Assembly (NCBI GenBank): GCA_958510825.1
Contig: OY294044.1
Location: 38,303,816 to 38,367,815 of the forward strand
Source of the DNA: Brachypterus glaber
Lineage: Eukaryota > Arthropoda > Insecta > Coleoptera > Kateretidae
Length of the DNA: 64,000 nt
Direction of reading: 5' to 3'
Below the pieces are notes generated by a model, which worked only from the letters and a program-made list of their open reading frames with translations, did no database searches and had not been told where the DNA came from. The translations under genes were made by a program, and so were the position numbers. How positions within the stretch are numbered: position 1 is the first letter of the stretch; the number at the start of each line of letters is the position of its first letter. Below are positions 46,613 through 57,796 of this stretch, piece by piece.

Positions 46613-48563
46613 TTAATATCCTTAACTTGTTCTATCTAATAATTGTCCACAACAATTCCCCATTTATATGTGTATTAAATCTTGTACAAAAATTATTCTT
46701 GATTATCATGAATTTAGTTTTACTTAAATTTAATTTCATATTATTATCTGTAATATTATTTAATACATCATTAATTATACTTAACATTTCTTCTTCAATG
46801 TCCTCACCCACCAAATATAATAAAGTGTCATCAGCAAATAACTATATTTTACATTTACCTATATATTTAATAATATCATTTATAAAAATTATAAACAATA
46901 GGGGGCCTAGTACACTCCGTTGTAGAACTCCAAATTTTGTATTTTTTTTTTTCTGATGATCATTATATTTGGTAGACTGTTTTCTATGTTTTAAATAACT
47001 AATCAACCATTAATAACCTTTCTCCTAAATCCCAACTTTCTTAGCTTTTTAATAAGTAAATCTATGTCTATTGTCTCAAAAGCGCGTGTGAAGTCCAAAA
47101 ATATTGCTACTTAAAAAGTCTTCTATTCACTGCACTTTCCCAATTCACTAACACTGACTGTAGTGCACTTTCACAAGAATTTCCCCGCCTAAAACCTGCT
47201 TGGTGTTCAGTTAGTAGTTTATTCTCTTCTAAATAGTCACATATTTGTTTTTTCACCACAATCTCCAATAGTTTTTCATACACAGGGAGCATGTTCAAAG
47301 GCCTAAATTCTTCACACAACATTGTATCGTTTTTATTTTCTGGAGGTATCACCGTTCTGGAAAAACTCCTTTTTCCATACTACTGTTTATCACTTGTAGA
47401 AATCTATGTCCAATTGCTTCGAAAGATAGCTTTAAAATTTTCGTATTGATACCATCAGTACCACTCTTTTTGTTTGTCGTTTGTTTGATCACTTTCCTTA
47501 ATTCTTGCATTGTCACCGATTTAAAACTTTCTAGGTTTGTATTTACTTCTTCCATATTTTGTAAAATATATTCACAATCATTTGATTTTTTTAATGATAC
47601 AGCAATGTTATCTATACTATTTAAAAATATTGAATAAATTAGCAATTTTTATGTCAGTATTATAAACTTTTCCATTAAATATTACCCCCGCTTTTCTTTT
47701 CTTTTTTTGCCCATTTATGACTTCTTTTAGTGGTTTCCACATTTCTGAGGAATTTGACTTTGTATCGTCAATTTTTCTATTATAATATTTCCTTTGTTCT
47801 TTTCGTATCAGTGATACAGTGATTGATTCGACCAGATTTTCCGCACTTTTATTTACATTACTGCTATAATTATCCCATTCAGTACTCATCAAATCCAGTT
47901 GGTAGTTAGTTTCATTAAAGTTTTTGTAATCTCTTATTTTTTTGTGATACTTTTCACTTTTTTCATAGGCACCTAAGTCAACTGTGATTATATTATGATC
48001 TATCAACCTTGGAGTGTTGTGTACTTTAAAATTTAAGTTATCCTTATTAGTAATTAATAGATCAATAATAGTTCTGCTGTCTCTACTAATTCTGGTGTAT
48101 GTGTTTACTATTTGCTTTAGTCCCATATTATTTATTACAGTAAGTAATTTTCTTGCATAAAAGTCTATTGTATCTGCCATATTTATGTTAAAATCCACAA
48201 GAATCACAATAATTTTATTTTTCGTCGTCCATTCCGTTATTATTTCTTCTAGTCTGTCTATGAACTGTCCATGCGCAGAGTTTGGTGAATGATAGCAGTT
48301 TAGTATTACATACGTTTGACCCCCTATTTTAACGTCTATACCTGGAGCCACATATTCATATGAATGGTTTCGTCCACAATTGTTTTATATTTTAGGCTAT
48401 CTTTTATATAAATTAAACTTCCGCCAGTATGTCTACTAGTAGAATAAGTGCATACGTTTTTATATTCTTCTATTTCATATTCTGATTTATCTATGTCAGT
48501 AGTATTATGTGTTTCAGAAAGACAAACAATAAGGGGTTTCCATTGGTTTAAAATCCAATTCAA
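46613..48563 (-). pseudogene. LINE ORF2 endonuclease and RT (middle part), frameshifted
   Basis: The endonuclease motifs LSETHNT (48563-48336 frame), VDFNINM and LIDHNIITVDL (48351-47617 frame) are visible. The RT follows with KKSGTDGINTKIL (47645-47349), EEFRPLNMLPVYEKLLE and HQAGFRRGNSCESAL (47352-47107), then VLGPLLFIIFINDI and LFADDTLLYL near 46860-46820. Several frameshifts and stops separate the pieces. The RT is cut at 46613 by a plus-strand LINE. Confidence 0.75.
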
Positions 48564-48769
48564 CTAAGTTTTATGTAGTAAAAAACTTTCTATGTTTATA
48601 TACAGTATTGTTTTCTCGTTATCTAGTTGCTATTTTCAATTTGTTTGGAAAAGATCTGGAAAGTCAATTTTATTGTTTTGTTGATTAAATACTCTCTTAT
48701 AAGCTGCACAATTTTTATTTAGAGCCGAGTGATTATATTTTACGTTTGGAATATTTAATGTTTATGCGG

Positions 48770-49409
48770 CGTACTTGAAATTCACACATATTTGCTGTTC
48801 CTCTCTTTTCTCGCATTCGTTTGATTTATGACATCCCGCACAATGGGGGCATACTGTGTTCTTATTTTTACATTCTTTCGCCATATGGCCAAATTTCCAA
48901 CACATTGTATTATGTTAATGTGATCAAACAATCGACATGTTTTCCATCCAATATGTACTACTCCTTTTTGTTTCAGTTGGGTGTATGATTCAGTGTCTAC
49001 TTCCATTATAATATTTAAACTACTGTTACTTCTATAACTTTCTGTTCTTCTGTTTTTAGGTTCATATTTAGCTAAAATGTGTAACTTCAATTTCTCTTTA
49101 GTGGTTTTGATTCCATTCTGTAATATTAATTTCTCTATAAAAACACTTTCTTCTTCTATATCTTCTTTATTAACATTTATAATTTTCAGCTTAGGACATT
49201 TCTTTACAACTTTTGTTATTTCATATTCTTCTAATTTACTTTCTGCATACTTTTTTATAATTTCCATTATCACAACATATCGCAACCGTTTTTTACATGA
49301 ATAACATTGGAAACACTTATTCCTAGGTTCAATCTTTCCTTGTACAACTTCCTTCGTTTTTAGACTGGTTTGCTTTTCATCTTTTGGTTTAACTAAGACT
49401 TCCACGGTG
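48770..49409 (-). pseudogene. LINE ORF1 C-terminal part (RRM-like and CCHC knuckles)
   Basis: The minus frame from 49405 contains IMEIIKKYAESKLEEYEITKV and NVNKEDIEEESVFIEKLIL, an RRM-like segment, then VHIGWKTCRLFDHINIIQC. Beyond a frameshift near 48900 the sense continues as CWKFGHMAKEC and CPHCAGCHKSNEC, two zinc knuckles. This is the nucleic-acid-binding ORF1 of the split LINE. Confidence 0.7.
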
Positions 49410-50864
49410 TTCTAGAAGAACCTTTAAATGACATGACAACTTCCATTTTTTTCTTTTTGTAATTTATTATATGAGCTCTAATTAAAAAATTAAGACCAAA
49501 ATTTTAAAAATCGTTAGAGCCGTTTTTTTAAAAAATGTTTTTTTTAGAAAATATCTCTGATATTTCACGCTAACATACTCGGTTTGCCCTCGATATCTCG
49601 GATTTAGACCAAACTTGACATAGTTGTACCACTATGGTACCTAAGCACTCCATCCAAAATTTTTTTCAAAACGGTCCATCCGTTCATACCGGGTGTCCCA
49701 CCAACCAGGTTCTTGACAAGTTATATCTCCGTTATTTGAAAAGGTAAATTTTTTGTAAAAAATAGCTTTAAATGGGAGCCAAAAAAGATTTTATTGACTT
49801 ATTCAACCCCCCCATTACTTACTCACTGCCTTGTAACCACCCCACCCTCTGATTTTCAAATAACACCTCCCACCCCCATTTTTATCTAAGAATATGAAAT
49901 TACATTTCATTTTGAATGAAACCATGTATTATAAATAGTATCTTATTCTTTTAAGGGGCTTCCAATAACAATTATTATTTAGTAATAACAATGTCCCACC
50001 AGGTTTTTGACGGGGTATATCTTCGTTATTTAAAAAGATAAAAAAGTTAAAAAAACTCAAATTAAATTGGAGTCAAAGTAGAATTTACTGACATATGCAA
50101 AACTACCCCTTATTAAACCACCCTCTTGGAACCACCTCCAACTAGTTTTTTAAACAGCACTCCCCTATTTTTATAAAGAATATGAAAGCACATTTCATTT
50201 TAAAAAACTTACATTAAATTGTCCTCAAAAGAAAATTGATTAATATATCCAAAACCAACTCATAATAACCCACTCTCCTGGAACTACCCGCAACTTTGTT
50301 TTAAATACCACCCTTCTATTAATAAATAATAATTGTTATTTAGAGCCCCTTAAAATCTAAGATACCACTTATAATAAATGGTTGAATTCAGAATAAAGTG
50401 CACTTTCATAGTCAATAATTAGGGGGTGCTATTTGAAAAACAGAAGTTGGGGGTAGTTTCAAGGGAGTGGGTAAACAAGGAGAATAAGTCAGTAAAATCT
50501 TCTTTGGCTTTGATTTAATGCTATTTTTTGCAAATTTTAATACCTTTTCAAATAACGGAGATGCTATATCAAGAACTTGGTGGGACACCCAGTATAGTGA
50601 GCGGATGAACGGTCCATCCGTTGTTGGGAGTGCTTAGGTACCATAGCGGTACCACTATGCCAAGTTTGGTCAAAATCCGAGGGCAATCCGAGTATGTTAG
50701 CGTGAAATATCAGAGATATTTTCTAAAAACACATTTTCTTCAAAAACGGTTTTCAAAAACGATTTTTAAAATTTTGGTCTTATTTTTTTAATTAGAGCTC
50801 ATATAACAAATTCCAAAAAGAAAAAAAATGGAAGTTGTCAGGTCATTTAAAAGTTCCTCTAGAA
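49410..50864. mobile_element. Foldback element, 1.46 kb, inserted in LINE ORF1
   Basis: TTCTAGAAGAACCTTTAAAT at 49410 and TTCTAGAGGAACTTTTAAAT read from 50864 on the other strand begin the two arms. The match runs through GACAACTTCCATTTTTTTC, TCTCTGATATTTCACGCTAA and ATACCATGGTAC-like blocks, with a centre near 50140. CCACC-rich internal subunits containing TATATCTCCGTTATTTGAAAA recur. No coding frame. LINE ORF1 sense continues on both sides. Confidence 0.8.
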
Positions 50865-51198
50865 CAGCATGCTTCACTTTCTTTCTTTCTTCCTACTGCT
50901 TTGTTATATGGAGTTTTGGCTGGAAATGTGAATTCCGTTTTTGATCTCAATTTTTTAATTTCATCCTCGAGTATATTAATAATTTTTTCTTGGCTTTATA
51001 TTGACTTTATTGTGGCATGCAATATTTGAAAGGTATCTGATTTAATGCATTTTTCGCAGTAAAATTTTAAGATTCTTTTTTCTTTAAGTTCCAAGCATCT
51101 TGTTTCTGAAGTTGTTAAATTGGCACAGGACATACTTTAATATTACAACCATCACAGCCATACAGATTATCAGGCTTTTTACAACCATCACAATTCAT
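50865..51198 (-). pseudogene. LINE ORF1 N-terminus with PHD-like zinc finger
   Basis: The minus-strand ATG at 51198 starts MNCDGCKKPDNLYGCDGC, followed by CPV, RCLEL and FYCEKC (after one frameshift), a Cys-rich finger of the PHD-like kind found at the start of some CR1/Jockey-type ORF1 proteins. A Lys/Glu helix region follows and is cut at 50865 by the foldback insertion. The protein continues at 49409. Confidence 0.65.
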
Positions 51199-52114
51199 TA
51201 TTGTTTATTTCATGACTCGCGTAAAATTAAATTAAAATGTCCAGTCCTGTTCTGTTTTATTCGAAAGTACTCGAATTATATCCAGTGATTGGACTTTGGA
51301 TTTTTTAACAGGTTCGTCTTAAGGAAAACAAAGAATTTCATAAAAAATTAAAAGTAACAAAAATACATTATTATTGTTTTGTTTTAATTTTGTTCTTTTG
51401 TATATTTGCATTATTTTAAATATTCTCGTGAAATCAAACTAAGTTAAATACATACAGTCAAATAAAATAAAAAGTAAAACAAAAAACAGTCTACACATAA
51501 ATATGCTTTTTCCTTTTTGTAGGATAAGCGAACAAATTCCATTATTCTGTGTTGTTCCTAGGCTGTTAAATATAAAATAGAAATTAAGCCACCGATTACA
51601 ATGTAATAAATTTACTTTTTAAAGTAACTAATTTTTAACTAAAGCAACTGTTTGTTTTTTTCAATATTACTTTCATGCGTTAGTAAATACAAAATAAATT
51701 GCTTTTTAACGTTTTATACAGAAACAAAAAAATTCCGTAAGAAAAATCTGTCTATCTCTCTGAATGGGAAATTTGTGACTACAATAACTCAATTGAGTTC
51801 TTAAGAAAGTAGAAGTAAGGGCGATCGTGGTAATTAGCGGTTTTAATCACCGTAGGGCGATCGCGGTAATTAGTGATGTGTCTGGGTCGTTAAAATATCG
51901 AAATGACGTCGCGACAAGGTCGTATTAACATGAATTTAATGAGTGTGTAATGTAATGTTCTATTGTATTCCTATAGACCTATTGGCACTACCTAAACGAC
52001 ATACTATATACAGGGCGAAATTTATAAATTCTATATAAACTAATATACAGGGTGTATCCAGTAAAAATTACTCAAGAGTAATGTAGAAATAATATTTTAC
52101 TATATATATGCATA
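51199..52114. other. Non-coding DNA upstream of the minus-strand LINE
   Basis: The first part is the 5' leader of the LINE. A 20-base direct repeat AGGGCGATCGYGGTAATTAG occurs at about 51818 and 51854. Otherwise nothing recognised. Confidence 0.5.
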
Positions 52115-52330
52115 CACTGAACCAAAAATTAACGTGATATCAATAAAAAAGTACATGTATACAATGATTTTACATTGATTTTGCACCGATGTTTTCGAGT
52201 TTTTAATTGTGACAATAACATTTTTATTATATCAATGTAAAAAATTGGTTGTCTTAATGTAAAATTAATTTAAATAAAAATAAGTATTGATGCAATAAAA
52301 GTGTACATCAGTGCAAAATTATTTTCAGTG
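52115..52330. mobile_element. Putative MITE with CACTGAA termini and TA duplication
   Basis: The left end CACTGAACCAAAAATTA (52115) and the right end TTATTTTCAGTG (to 52330) are imperfect inverted repeats, flanked by TA at 52113-52114 and 52331-52332. 216 bp, no coding frame. Confidence 0.5.
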
Positions 52331-52914
52331 TAAACAGTTTTTATAAAGCCTGGATATAAAATGTCTAAATTATAATATAAAAACTAGACAGTATTATCCT
52401 TGTTTCGCTAATCTAGAATATTTTACGCTTATCCAAATATTTCTAACAAAGAGGTAATCTTAAAATTAAAATTTGTAATAACGTTATCCAAGAGTCTTTA
52501 GGGTTATTTTTCAATTACTGTCTAATTCATTCATAACAATGTTTTCTAGGAAGAAGATGGCCCTAATGCAGTCACAAATCCGGATAATTATTTTTAATTA
52601 TTTCTAATTCTAAAATTTAATGTATCGTATCCTGTACAACCTGTTTCTGCATAATCCATTTTCCTTATTTTATGTACCTATATTAAAAAAAAATATTTTT
52701 GTCAAATAAAAAACAGGCAATTTCCTTTATTACTAATACTATATTTTCAAAGAAGTATTTTGGAAATTTTGTAAAAGCTGTACATTAAATATTTTTCGAA
52801 AGTTGTGAAAGTTAGACTCTAATATATTTATAATTAGTATATTTTGTATATAAGAAAGAAAAAAAATATTTTTAAATTAAGTATAGTTCTGCAGTGTAAC
52901 TCTGTATAAGCAAA
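52331..52914. promoter_or_regulatory. AT-rich upstream region with TATA-like box
   Basis: Non-coding. TATATAAG at 52847-52854 lies about 60 bases before the ATG at 52915, and TGCAGTGTAAC at about 52890 could be a start site, though the spacing (about 45) is longer than usual. Confidence 0.3.
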
Positions 52915-53745
52915 ATGTTTAACGACTTAGAAGACGCTTTATTCGAGAATATCAACATGGAAGAAATTGAGCAAAAAACTCCAAGTACATCTTTAAAAAG
53001 ACTTCCGAAAAATAAAAAAAAATTACAAAAGAAAAATAAGCCTTACGACAAACCTAGGGTAAAGAAAAACTGTGTGTTGGATGAGTCTAAAAAGAAAACC
53101 TCACTGCCTATGGAAAAACTACCTTTTGAAAAAAAACCACTCTTAGCTGAAATAAGAATACCGCTCAATGCCTCCGCCAGTAAAACTTGCATCATGGGTC
53201 TGGATCCGTACGCTGATTTTGGAATAACTGTGAAAATAATCAAAAATAACATAGACGCCGGAATAAATTTTACAAAGGAATTATTTGAGGATTTTTTAAG
53301 AGTGTTGCCTGAAATAATAGAAAATCGAGGCCAGAAAGAAAAATGTTACGAATTGACAGCATGTAGTATTTCTGTATTAAGAGACTATGTGAAAGTGAAA
53401 TCGAAAACAGCTCAAAGTTTTGATTTATACATAGCTCCAGAAAGTTTAAAAAATTTAATAAAAATAAAACCTATTTGGAACAGTTTTTTAAAAAAACATG
53501 AAGAAGCACCATTTAAGGATACTTTCAATCAGTTTATAACACTTTTGGCCTTGGATGCTATGGAAAAGACAGCGTATGAAAAAATTACCGACGAGTATAT
53601 TGTAAACTTTCTGGAGAGTAGTCCTCGATTTGCAGAGGATATATTGCTTTACAAACAAATATATTATGGTTTTGGTAATTTTATTTTTAAGGAAATAAAT
53701 AAGGCCTTAGAGTTTATGTTAGAAACAAATCGTTTTTATGTATAA
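52915..53745 (+). CDS. Unrecognised 276-aa protein, basic N-terminal tail, possible two-repeat ssDNA-binding fold
   Basis: Uninterrupted ORF with AAAATG at the start and AATAAA just after the stop. Residues 1-20 (LEDALFENINMEEIEQK) resemble the start of the polymerase at 59373 (ENSIFENINLEEI). Residues 25-75 are a Lys-rich tail with little predicted order. The rest may hold two similar units: VKIIKNNIDAGINFTKELFEDF followed by a helix (about residues 105-140), and VKVKSKTAQSFDLYIAPESL followed by a helix (about 155-195), each strand-strand-helix as in PC4-like single-strand binders. I do not recognise the family. The shared N-terminus and proximity suggest it belongs to the same replicon as the polymerase. 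Binding of ssDNA is inference only. Confidence 0.65.
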   Translation: MFNDLEDALFENINMEEIEQKTPSTSLKRLPKNKKKLQKKNKPYDKPRVKKNCVLDESKKKTSLPMEKLPFEKKPLLAEIRIPLNASASKTCIMGLDPYADFGITVKIIKNNIDAGINFTKELFEDFLRVLPEIIENRGQKEKCYELTACSISVLRDYVKVKSKTAQSFDLYIAPESLKNLIKIKPIWNSFLKKHEEAPFKDTFNQFITLLALDAMEKTAYEKITDEYIVNFLESSPRFAEDILLYKQIYYGFGNFIFKEINKALEFMLETNRFYV

Positions 53746-53957
53746 ATAAAATAAAATTTAATGAACTACCTAACTGTTTGTTTTAAAATACTACTGCCAA
53801 ATTATAGATGGCGCTCTTGGGCTAACACGTATATGCTCTGAGCTCCGTAAAAATTATAAATTAAAGTGTTTTCCAAGTGAAAAAAATATAATATTCATAA
53901 TAAAATCAAAATTATAAGTATAGTGCAGTCTGTAGTGTGTTTTTGTAAAAGATAAAC

Positions 53958-54638
53958 ATGCCGCCTAGACTAACTTTAGAAACTTTGAACGAAAAAATGG
54001 AGAAAATGGCTGCCGAAATGCGGGCAAATATTAATTCGGTTAAGTCGGATGTGGAGAAGGACAAAGGTGAACCCGTACAAAATCCAACTTTTCTTGACAA
54101 AATTAAACGAATAGAAGAGCAACTATCATCTTTTATGCAAGAGTTAAAAGGTGATATAGCAACTCTGAAAAAGCAATCGGATTTTTTGTATGAAAAACAA
54201 AAATCAGCGGAAATGCGTGAAAATACGAAATTTATTATGATTCATGGTATAACAGAAGATAACACCTGCAATTATGAAAAAGTTATAAATGTAATAAAAA
54301 AACATACACAATTGGACATAAAAAAAGAAGACTTAGATCAGTGCTACCGTATCGGCAAAAAAAACATTACAAAACAAAACAATACACAAATGCGGCCTCT
54401 GGCTGTTCAGTTTTGTCGGGTATGGCAGCGCGATTTAGTGTTTTACAACAAAAAGAAATTAAAGGGTACTAAAATTATGTTCACAGAATTGTTGACGAAA
54501 GAAAATTTACGTATTTTCAAGCCGTGTAAGGAACATTTTGGAAAATCTACATGGACTTATCGTGGATTTGTGTATGTGGATGTGAATAGTGAAAAAACAT
54601 TGATTAGAAGTGAAGAAGATTTATTAAAATACATATAA
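53958..54638 (+). CDS. LINE ORF1 protein (coiled coil + RRM)
   Basis: 226 aa, start AAACATGCCGCC. An N-terminal coiled coil (about residues 8-90, LEKMEKMAAEM- and LKGDIATLKKQ-like heptads) is followed by an RRM-like domain from FIMIHGITEDN through CYRIGK, RPLAVQFCRVWQRDLV and GTKIMFTELLTKENL, and a C-terminal WTYRGFVYVDV segment. This is the domain order of LINE ORF1 RNA-binding proteins that package element RNA. No zinc knuckle. About 210 bases separate it from ORF2. Confidence 0.8.
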   Translation: MPPRLTLETLNEKMEKMAAEMRANINSVKSDVEKDKGEPVQNPTFLDKIKRIEEQLSSFMQELKGDIATLKKQSDFLYEKQKSAEMRENTKFIMIHGITEDNTCNYEKVINVIKKHTQLDIKKEDLDQCYRIGKKNITKQNNTQMRPLAVQFCRVWQRDLVFYNKKKLKGTKIMFTELLTKENLRIFKPCKEHFGKSTWTYRGFVYVDVNSEKTLIRSEEDLLKYI

Positions 54639-54850
54639 AAATACCAATTTAAATAGGTCAGTACTCTATTTTCATTTTTTGCACGTATTTTTTCTTTCGG
54701 AATTTTTGATTTTATAATATGGAATTGAAGAAGAAATAAACACGTAACAATGTAAATTATTTCTGGAGCTGCAGTGTGTAGCCCTCATATTTTGTATATT
54801 TTGTAATTTTCTTTTGTATTTTATTTTTTTTTTCTCAGTATTTTATTTTG

Positions 54851-57796
54851 ATGTACTTTATTAATAATAAAGATCTTGAAATTTTTCAAAATCGGACAAC
54901 AAAAAATATAGAAAATTGTAAAAAAATTATTAGTGAATTCGGTGTGAATAATTTTAACTTATTTCATTCTAATATAAGAAGCCTTAATGCAAATTTTGAA
55001 TCGTTAGAAGTTTATTTACATTCATTTGATTATTTATTTGATGTTATTGTGCTGAGTGAGACGTGGTGTATTGAAAACGTTTCCCAGTTTAATATACGAG
55101 GGTACGAAGTTTACTACAACAACAGCAAATTAAATAAATGCGACGGTGTTGTAATATATGTGAAAAATAACGTAAATCATGAGATAACTATACATAAATT
55201 CGGTAATTTTACTTTTATTAGGTGTGAACTTGAACTTCAAAATAAAAAATCAGCGATAACGGGTATATATAATTCTCCAAATTATGACACAGAAAAATAC
55301 ATTGAGCATTTGGAGAATTACCTAGGTCAAGTTTGTACGACAAGTAATGAAATTCTCGTAGGGGACATAAATATTAACATATTAGAATCCAAAACAGTAA
55401 ACGAAAATTATTGTAACATATTATCGGAAAATAATTTTACTTCTTTAATAAACACGTTTACGAGGGTAGAAGGAAATACAAAATCATGTATCGATCACAT
55501 ATATTTTAAAACTAATATACCTCTAGACAATATATTAACCACCGTGTTGGAGCAAAAAATTAGTGATCATTATTTACTAACATTTACTTTAAAAAATAAA
55601 ACATGTGAAAAAATTATTCCAAAACAAAAAACTATTAAAAAGATTAACTATAGGTCCTTGAAACAGAGTTTAATTAATATTAACTGGAATGAGTACCTAG
55701 AAAATACAAATATCAACGACGCAGTCCAAAATTTTATAAAAACACTTCAAGAAAAAATTAAACAGTCAACTAGAGAAATTAGTATAAAAAATCTTAAACG
55801 CAAATCCTGGATAACTGATGGATTAGTGACGTCTATAAATATAAAAAACAGGATGCATATCGAAGCACAAAAATATCCAATTAATGTTTTTCTTTTAAAC
55901 GATTACAAAAAATATAAGAATAAACTAACCTCTTTAATAAAAGCTGCAAAGTATAAATATTACGGTGAAAAAATTCAAAATAACTTAAATGATCCCTCTG
56001 AAATTTGGAAAATAACAAAAGAATCAATAAATAAAGCTAAATCAAAACCTAAACATATATCGAATATTACCTCTAATGATGGTAATATATCCACTAAAGC
56101 AGAAGATGTCGCTAATAATTTTAATGAGTTTTTTATAAATATTGGAGAGACGCTTGCGCAAAGTTTAGATCAATCCGATCCCTCAACTATTACTAATGAA
56201 AAGCGTGTTAGCAATACTATGATTTTGGAAAATGTCACTAAATTAGAAATTAAAAGTGTTATAAATACCCTGAAAAATGGTAAGTCACCTGGGTTGGATG
56301 GCGTAACAGCGGAAACGTTAAAAGAAATTTCTGCATTTATAACTGAGCCCATTACTAGATTGATAAATTTAAGCTTTGAACAGGAAAATTTTCCGGATAT
56401 TTTGAAAGTAGCAGTGGTAAAACCAATGTTTAAGTCAGGTAATAGCAAAAAAATGGAAAATTATCGTCCCATTTCCCTGATCTCTGTTATTTCCAAGATA
56501 TTCGAGAGGGTTATTAAGTCTAGAATGGAATCATTTATAAAAAAATACGCTATAATATCATGTCAGCAGTTTGGTTTCCGTTGTGGCCTTTCAACACAGG
56601 ACGCTATAATAACTTTGGTCAGCAAAATATATAAAAATATGGACCTATCCAAACCATCCCTAGGAATTTTTCTTGATGTGGCAAAAGCATTCGATACTAT
56701 TAATCACCAACAGCTTCTTCTAACATTGGAAAACTTGGGCTTTCGGGGTAAAATTTATAATATATTAAAAAGCTATTTAAACAACAGGACCCAAGTGGTA
56801 CAAATTGGTAATTTTTTTAGCTCTAAGAGAATTGTTAGGACAGGGACCCCACAAGGGACCATCCTTGGACCTTTACTGTTTATTTTATATGTTAACAGTA
56901 TATTTTTACAAATTTTTGAGGGGTTAATAGTATCGTTCGCTGATGACACCGTAGTTTACATCGAGGGAGATTCCTGGTTGGAGGTAAAAGTGCTAGCTGA
57001 AAGATGTTTAAAGAGATTAAGCAACTGGTTTAATCATAAATTGCTAAAAATCAATTATTCAAAATCGAAGTTTCTTGTATTTTCTTCATATAGAAAAAAA
57101 TTGCCAGAATTAAATACACTTAAAATTCACACTAAAAATTGCACAAATAACTTAAACTGCACATGCACAATTATAGAAAAGGCTGAACATTTAAAATATT
57201 TAGGTCTAACCATAGATTGCCATCTTAGATGGGACTACCATATTATAAGTATCTGTGATAAATTAAGAAAAACTATTTATTGTTATAACACATTAAAAAA
57301 ATTTTTATCAGTTAAGTTACTGAAAATAATGTATTTTGCGTTTTGTCAATCAATTTTAAATTACGGGGTAATTATTTGGGGTGCGGTATGTAAAACTACT
57401 CGTGAAAATCTAGAAGTTATTCAAAAAAGGATAATTAAAATTATATTAAATAAGCCGCGACGATACTCTTCAGAGCCATTATTTAGTGAATTTGAGGTAA
57501 TGAATATTAAAGAACTTTACTTACTTTCCTTGTTAAAGTACTATTTTAAAAACAAACAATGCGTTAACCTTATAAATCACCAGCACGATACAAGGCAAAG
57601 GGAAAATCTTCAGTCAAATCTAAATAAAGTAAAGAAAGCAGTTGGAATAAATAATTTTACATATCATGTACAAAAAATATTCAATATGTTACCGATTGAG
57701 TTAAAAACCGGTAATTATTCATATAAATCTTTTACAAAAAGAATAAAAATTTGGATTGTAGAGAACCAGTTAGCATTAGTTAGTATATTTGATTAG
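54851..57796 (+). CDS. LINE ORF2 protein: endonuclease + reverse transcriptase
   Basis: 981 aa from the ATG at 54851. Apurinic-type endonuclease residues 35-240: LFHSNIRSLN, VLSETWC, GDININIL, SCIDHIYF and ISDHYLLTF, all active-site positions present. RT: GKSPGLDGVTAETL, ENYRPISLISV, QQFGFRCGLSTQDA, IFLDVAKAFDTINH, GTPQGTILGPLLFILYV, SFADDTVVY (near 56935-56961) and LKYLGLTID. The C-terminal HCCH-like part is replaced by a short variable end. Full length for CR1/L2-type elements and no lesion. Related to the broken element at 18020-22041 but clearly a different family (for example FADDTVVY versus FADDTTVLY). Confidence 0.9.
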   Translation: MYFINNKDLEIFQNRTTKNIENCKKIISEFGVNNFNLFHSNIRSLNANFESLEVYLHSFDYLFDVIVLSETWCIENVSQFNIRGYEVYYNNSKLNKCDGVVIYVKNNVNHEITIHKFGNFTFIRCELELQNKKSAITGIYNSPNYDTEKYIEHLENYLGQVCTTSNEILVGDININILESKTVNENYCNILSENNFTSLINTFTRVEGNTKSCIDHIYFKTNIPLDNILTTVLEQKISDHYLLTFTLKNKTCEKIIPKQKTIKKINYRSLKQSLININWNEYLENTNINDAVQNFIKTLQEKIKQSTREISIKNLKRKSWITDGLVTSINIKNRMHIEAQKYPINVFLLNDYKKYKNKLTSLIKAAKYKYYGEKIQNNLNDPSEIWKITKESINKAKSKPKHISNITSNDGNISTKAEDVANNFNEFFINIGETLAQSLDQSDPSTITNEKRVSNTMILENVTKLEIKSVINTLKNGKSPGLDGVTAETLKEISAFITEPITRLINLSFEQENFPDILKVAVVKPMFKSGNSKKMENYRPISLISVISKIFERVIKSRMESFIKKYAIISCQQFGFRCGLSTQDAIITLVSKIYKNMDLSKPSLGIFLDVAKAFDTINHQQLLLTLENLGFRGKIYNILKSYLNNRTQVVQIGNFFSSKRIVRTGTPQGTILGPLLFILYVNSIFLQIFEGLIVSFADDTVVYIEGDSWLEVKVLAERCLKRLSNWFNHKLLKINYSKSKFLVFSSYRKKLPELNTLKIHTKNCTNNLNCTCTIIEKAEHLKYLGLTIDCHLRWDYHIISICDKLRKTIYCYNTLKKFLSVKLLKIMYFAFCQSILNYGVIIWGAVCKTTRENLEVIQKRIIKIILNKPRRYSSEPLFSEFEVMNIKELYLLSLLKYYFKNKQCVNLINHQHDTRQRENLQSNLNKVKKAVGINNFTYHVQKIFNMLPIELKTGNYSYKSFTKRIKIWIVENQLALVSIFD

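Larger units (their letters stand above)
30607..51198 (-). mobile_element. Ancient minus-strand LINE split by three first-level insertions
   Basis: The pieces in transcription order are 51198-50865 (ORF1 start), 49409-46613 (rest of ORF1, endonuclease, most of RT), 43203-43095 (RT core end) and 31178-30627 (RT C-terminus), then an ATT tail at 30626-30607. The protein sense continues across each gap: VKDIK at the 46613 side meets YIGVVIDENLNF at 43203, and LGRVGKK at 43095 meets LTEWTKTTIYKT at 31178. The inserts are 49410-50864, 43204-46612 and 31179-43094. About 3.8 kb of the 20.6 kb is the LINE itself. Confidence 0.85.
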
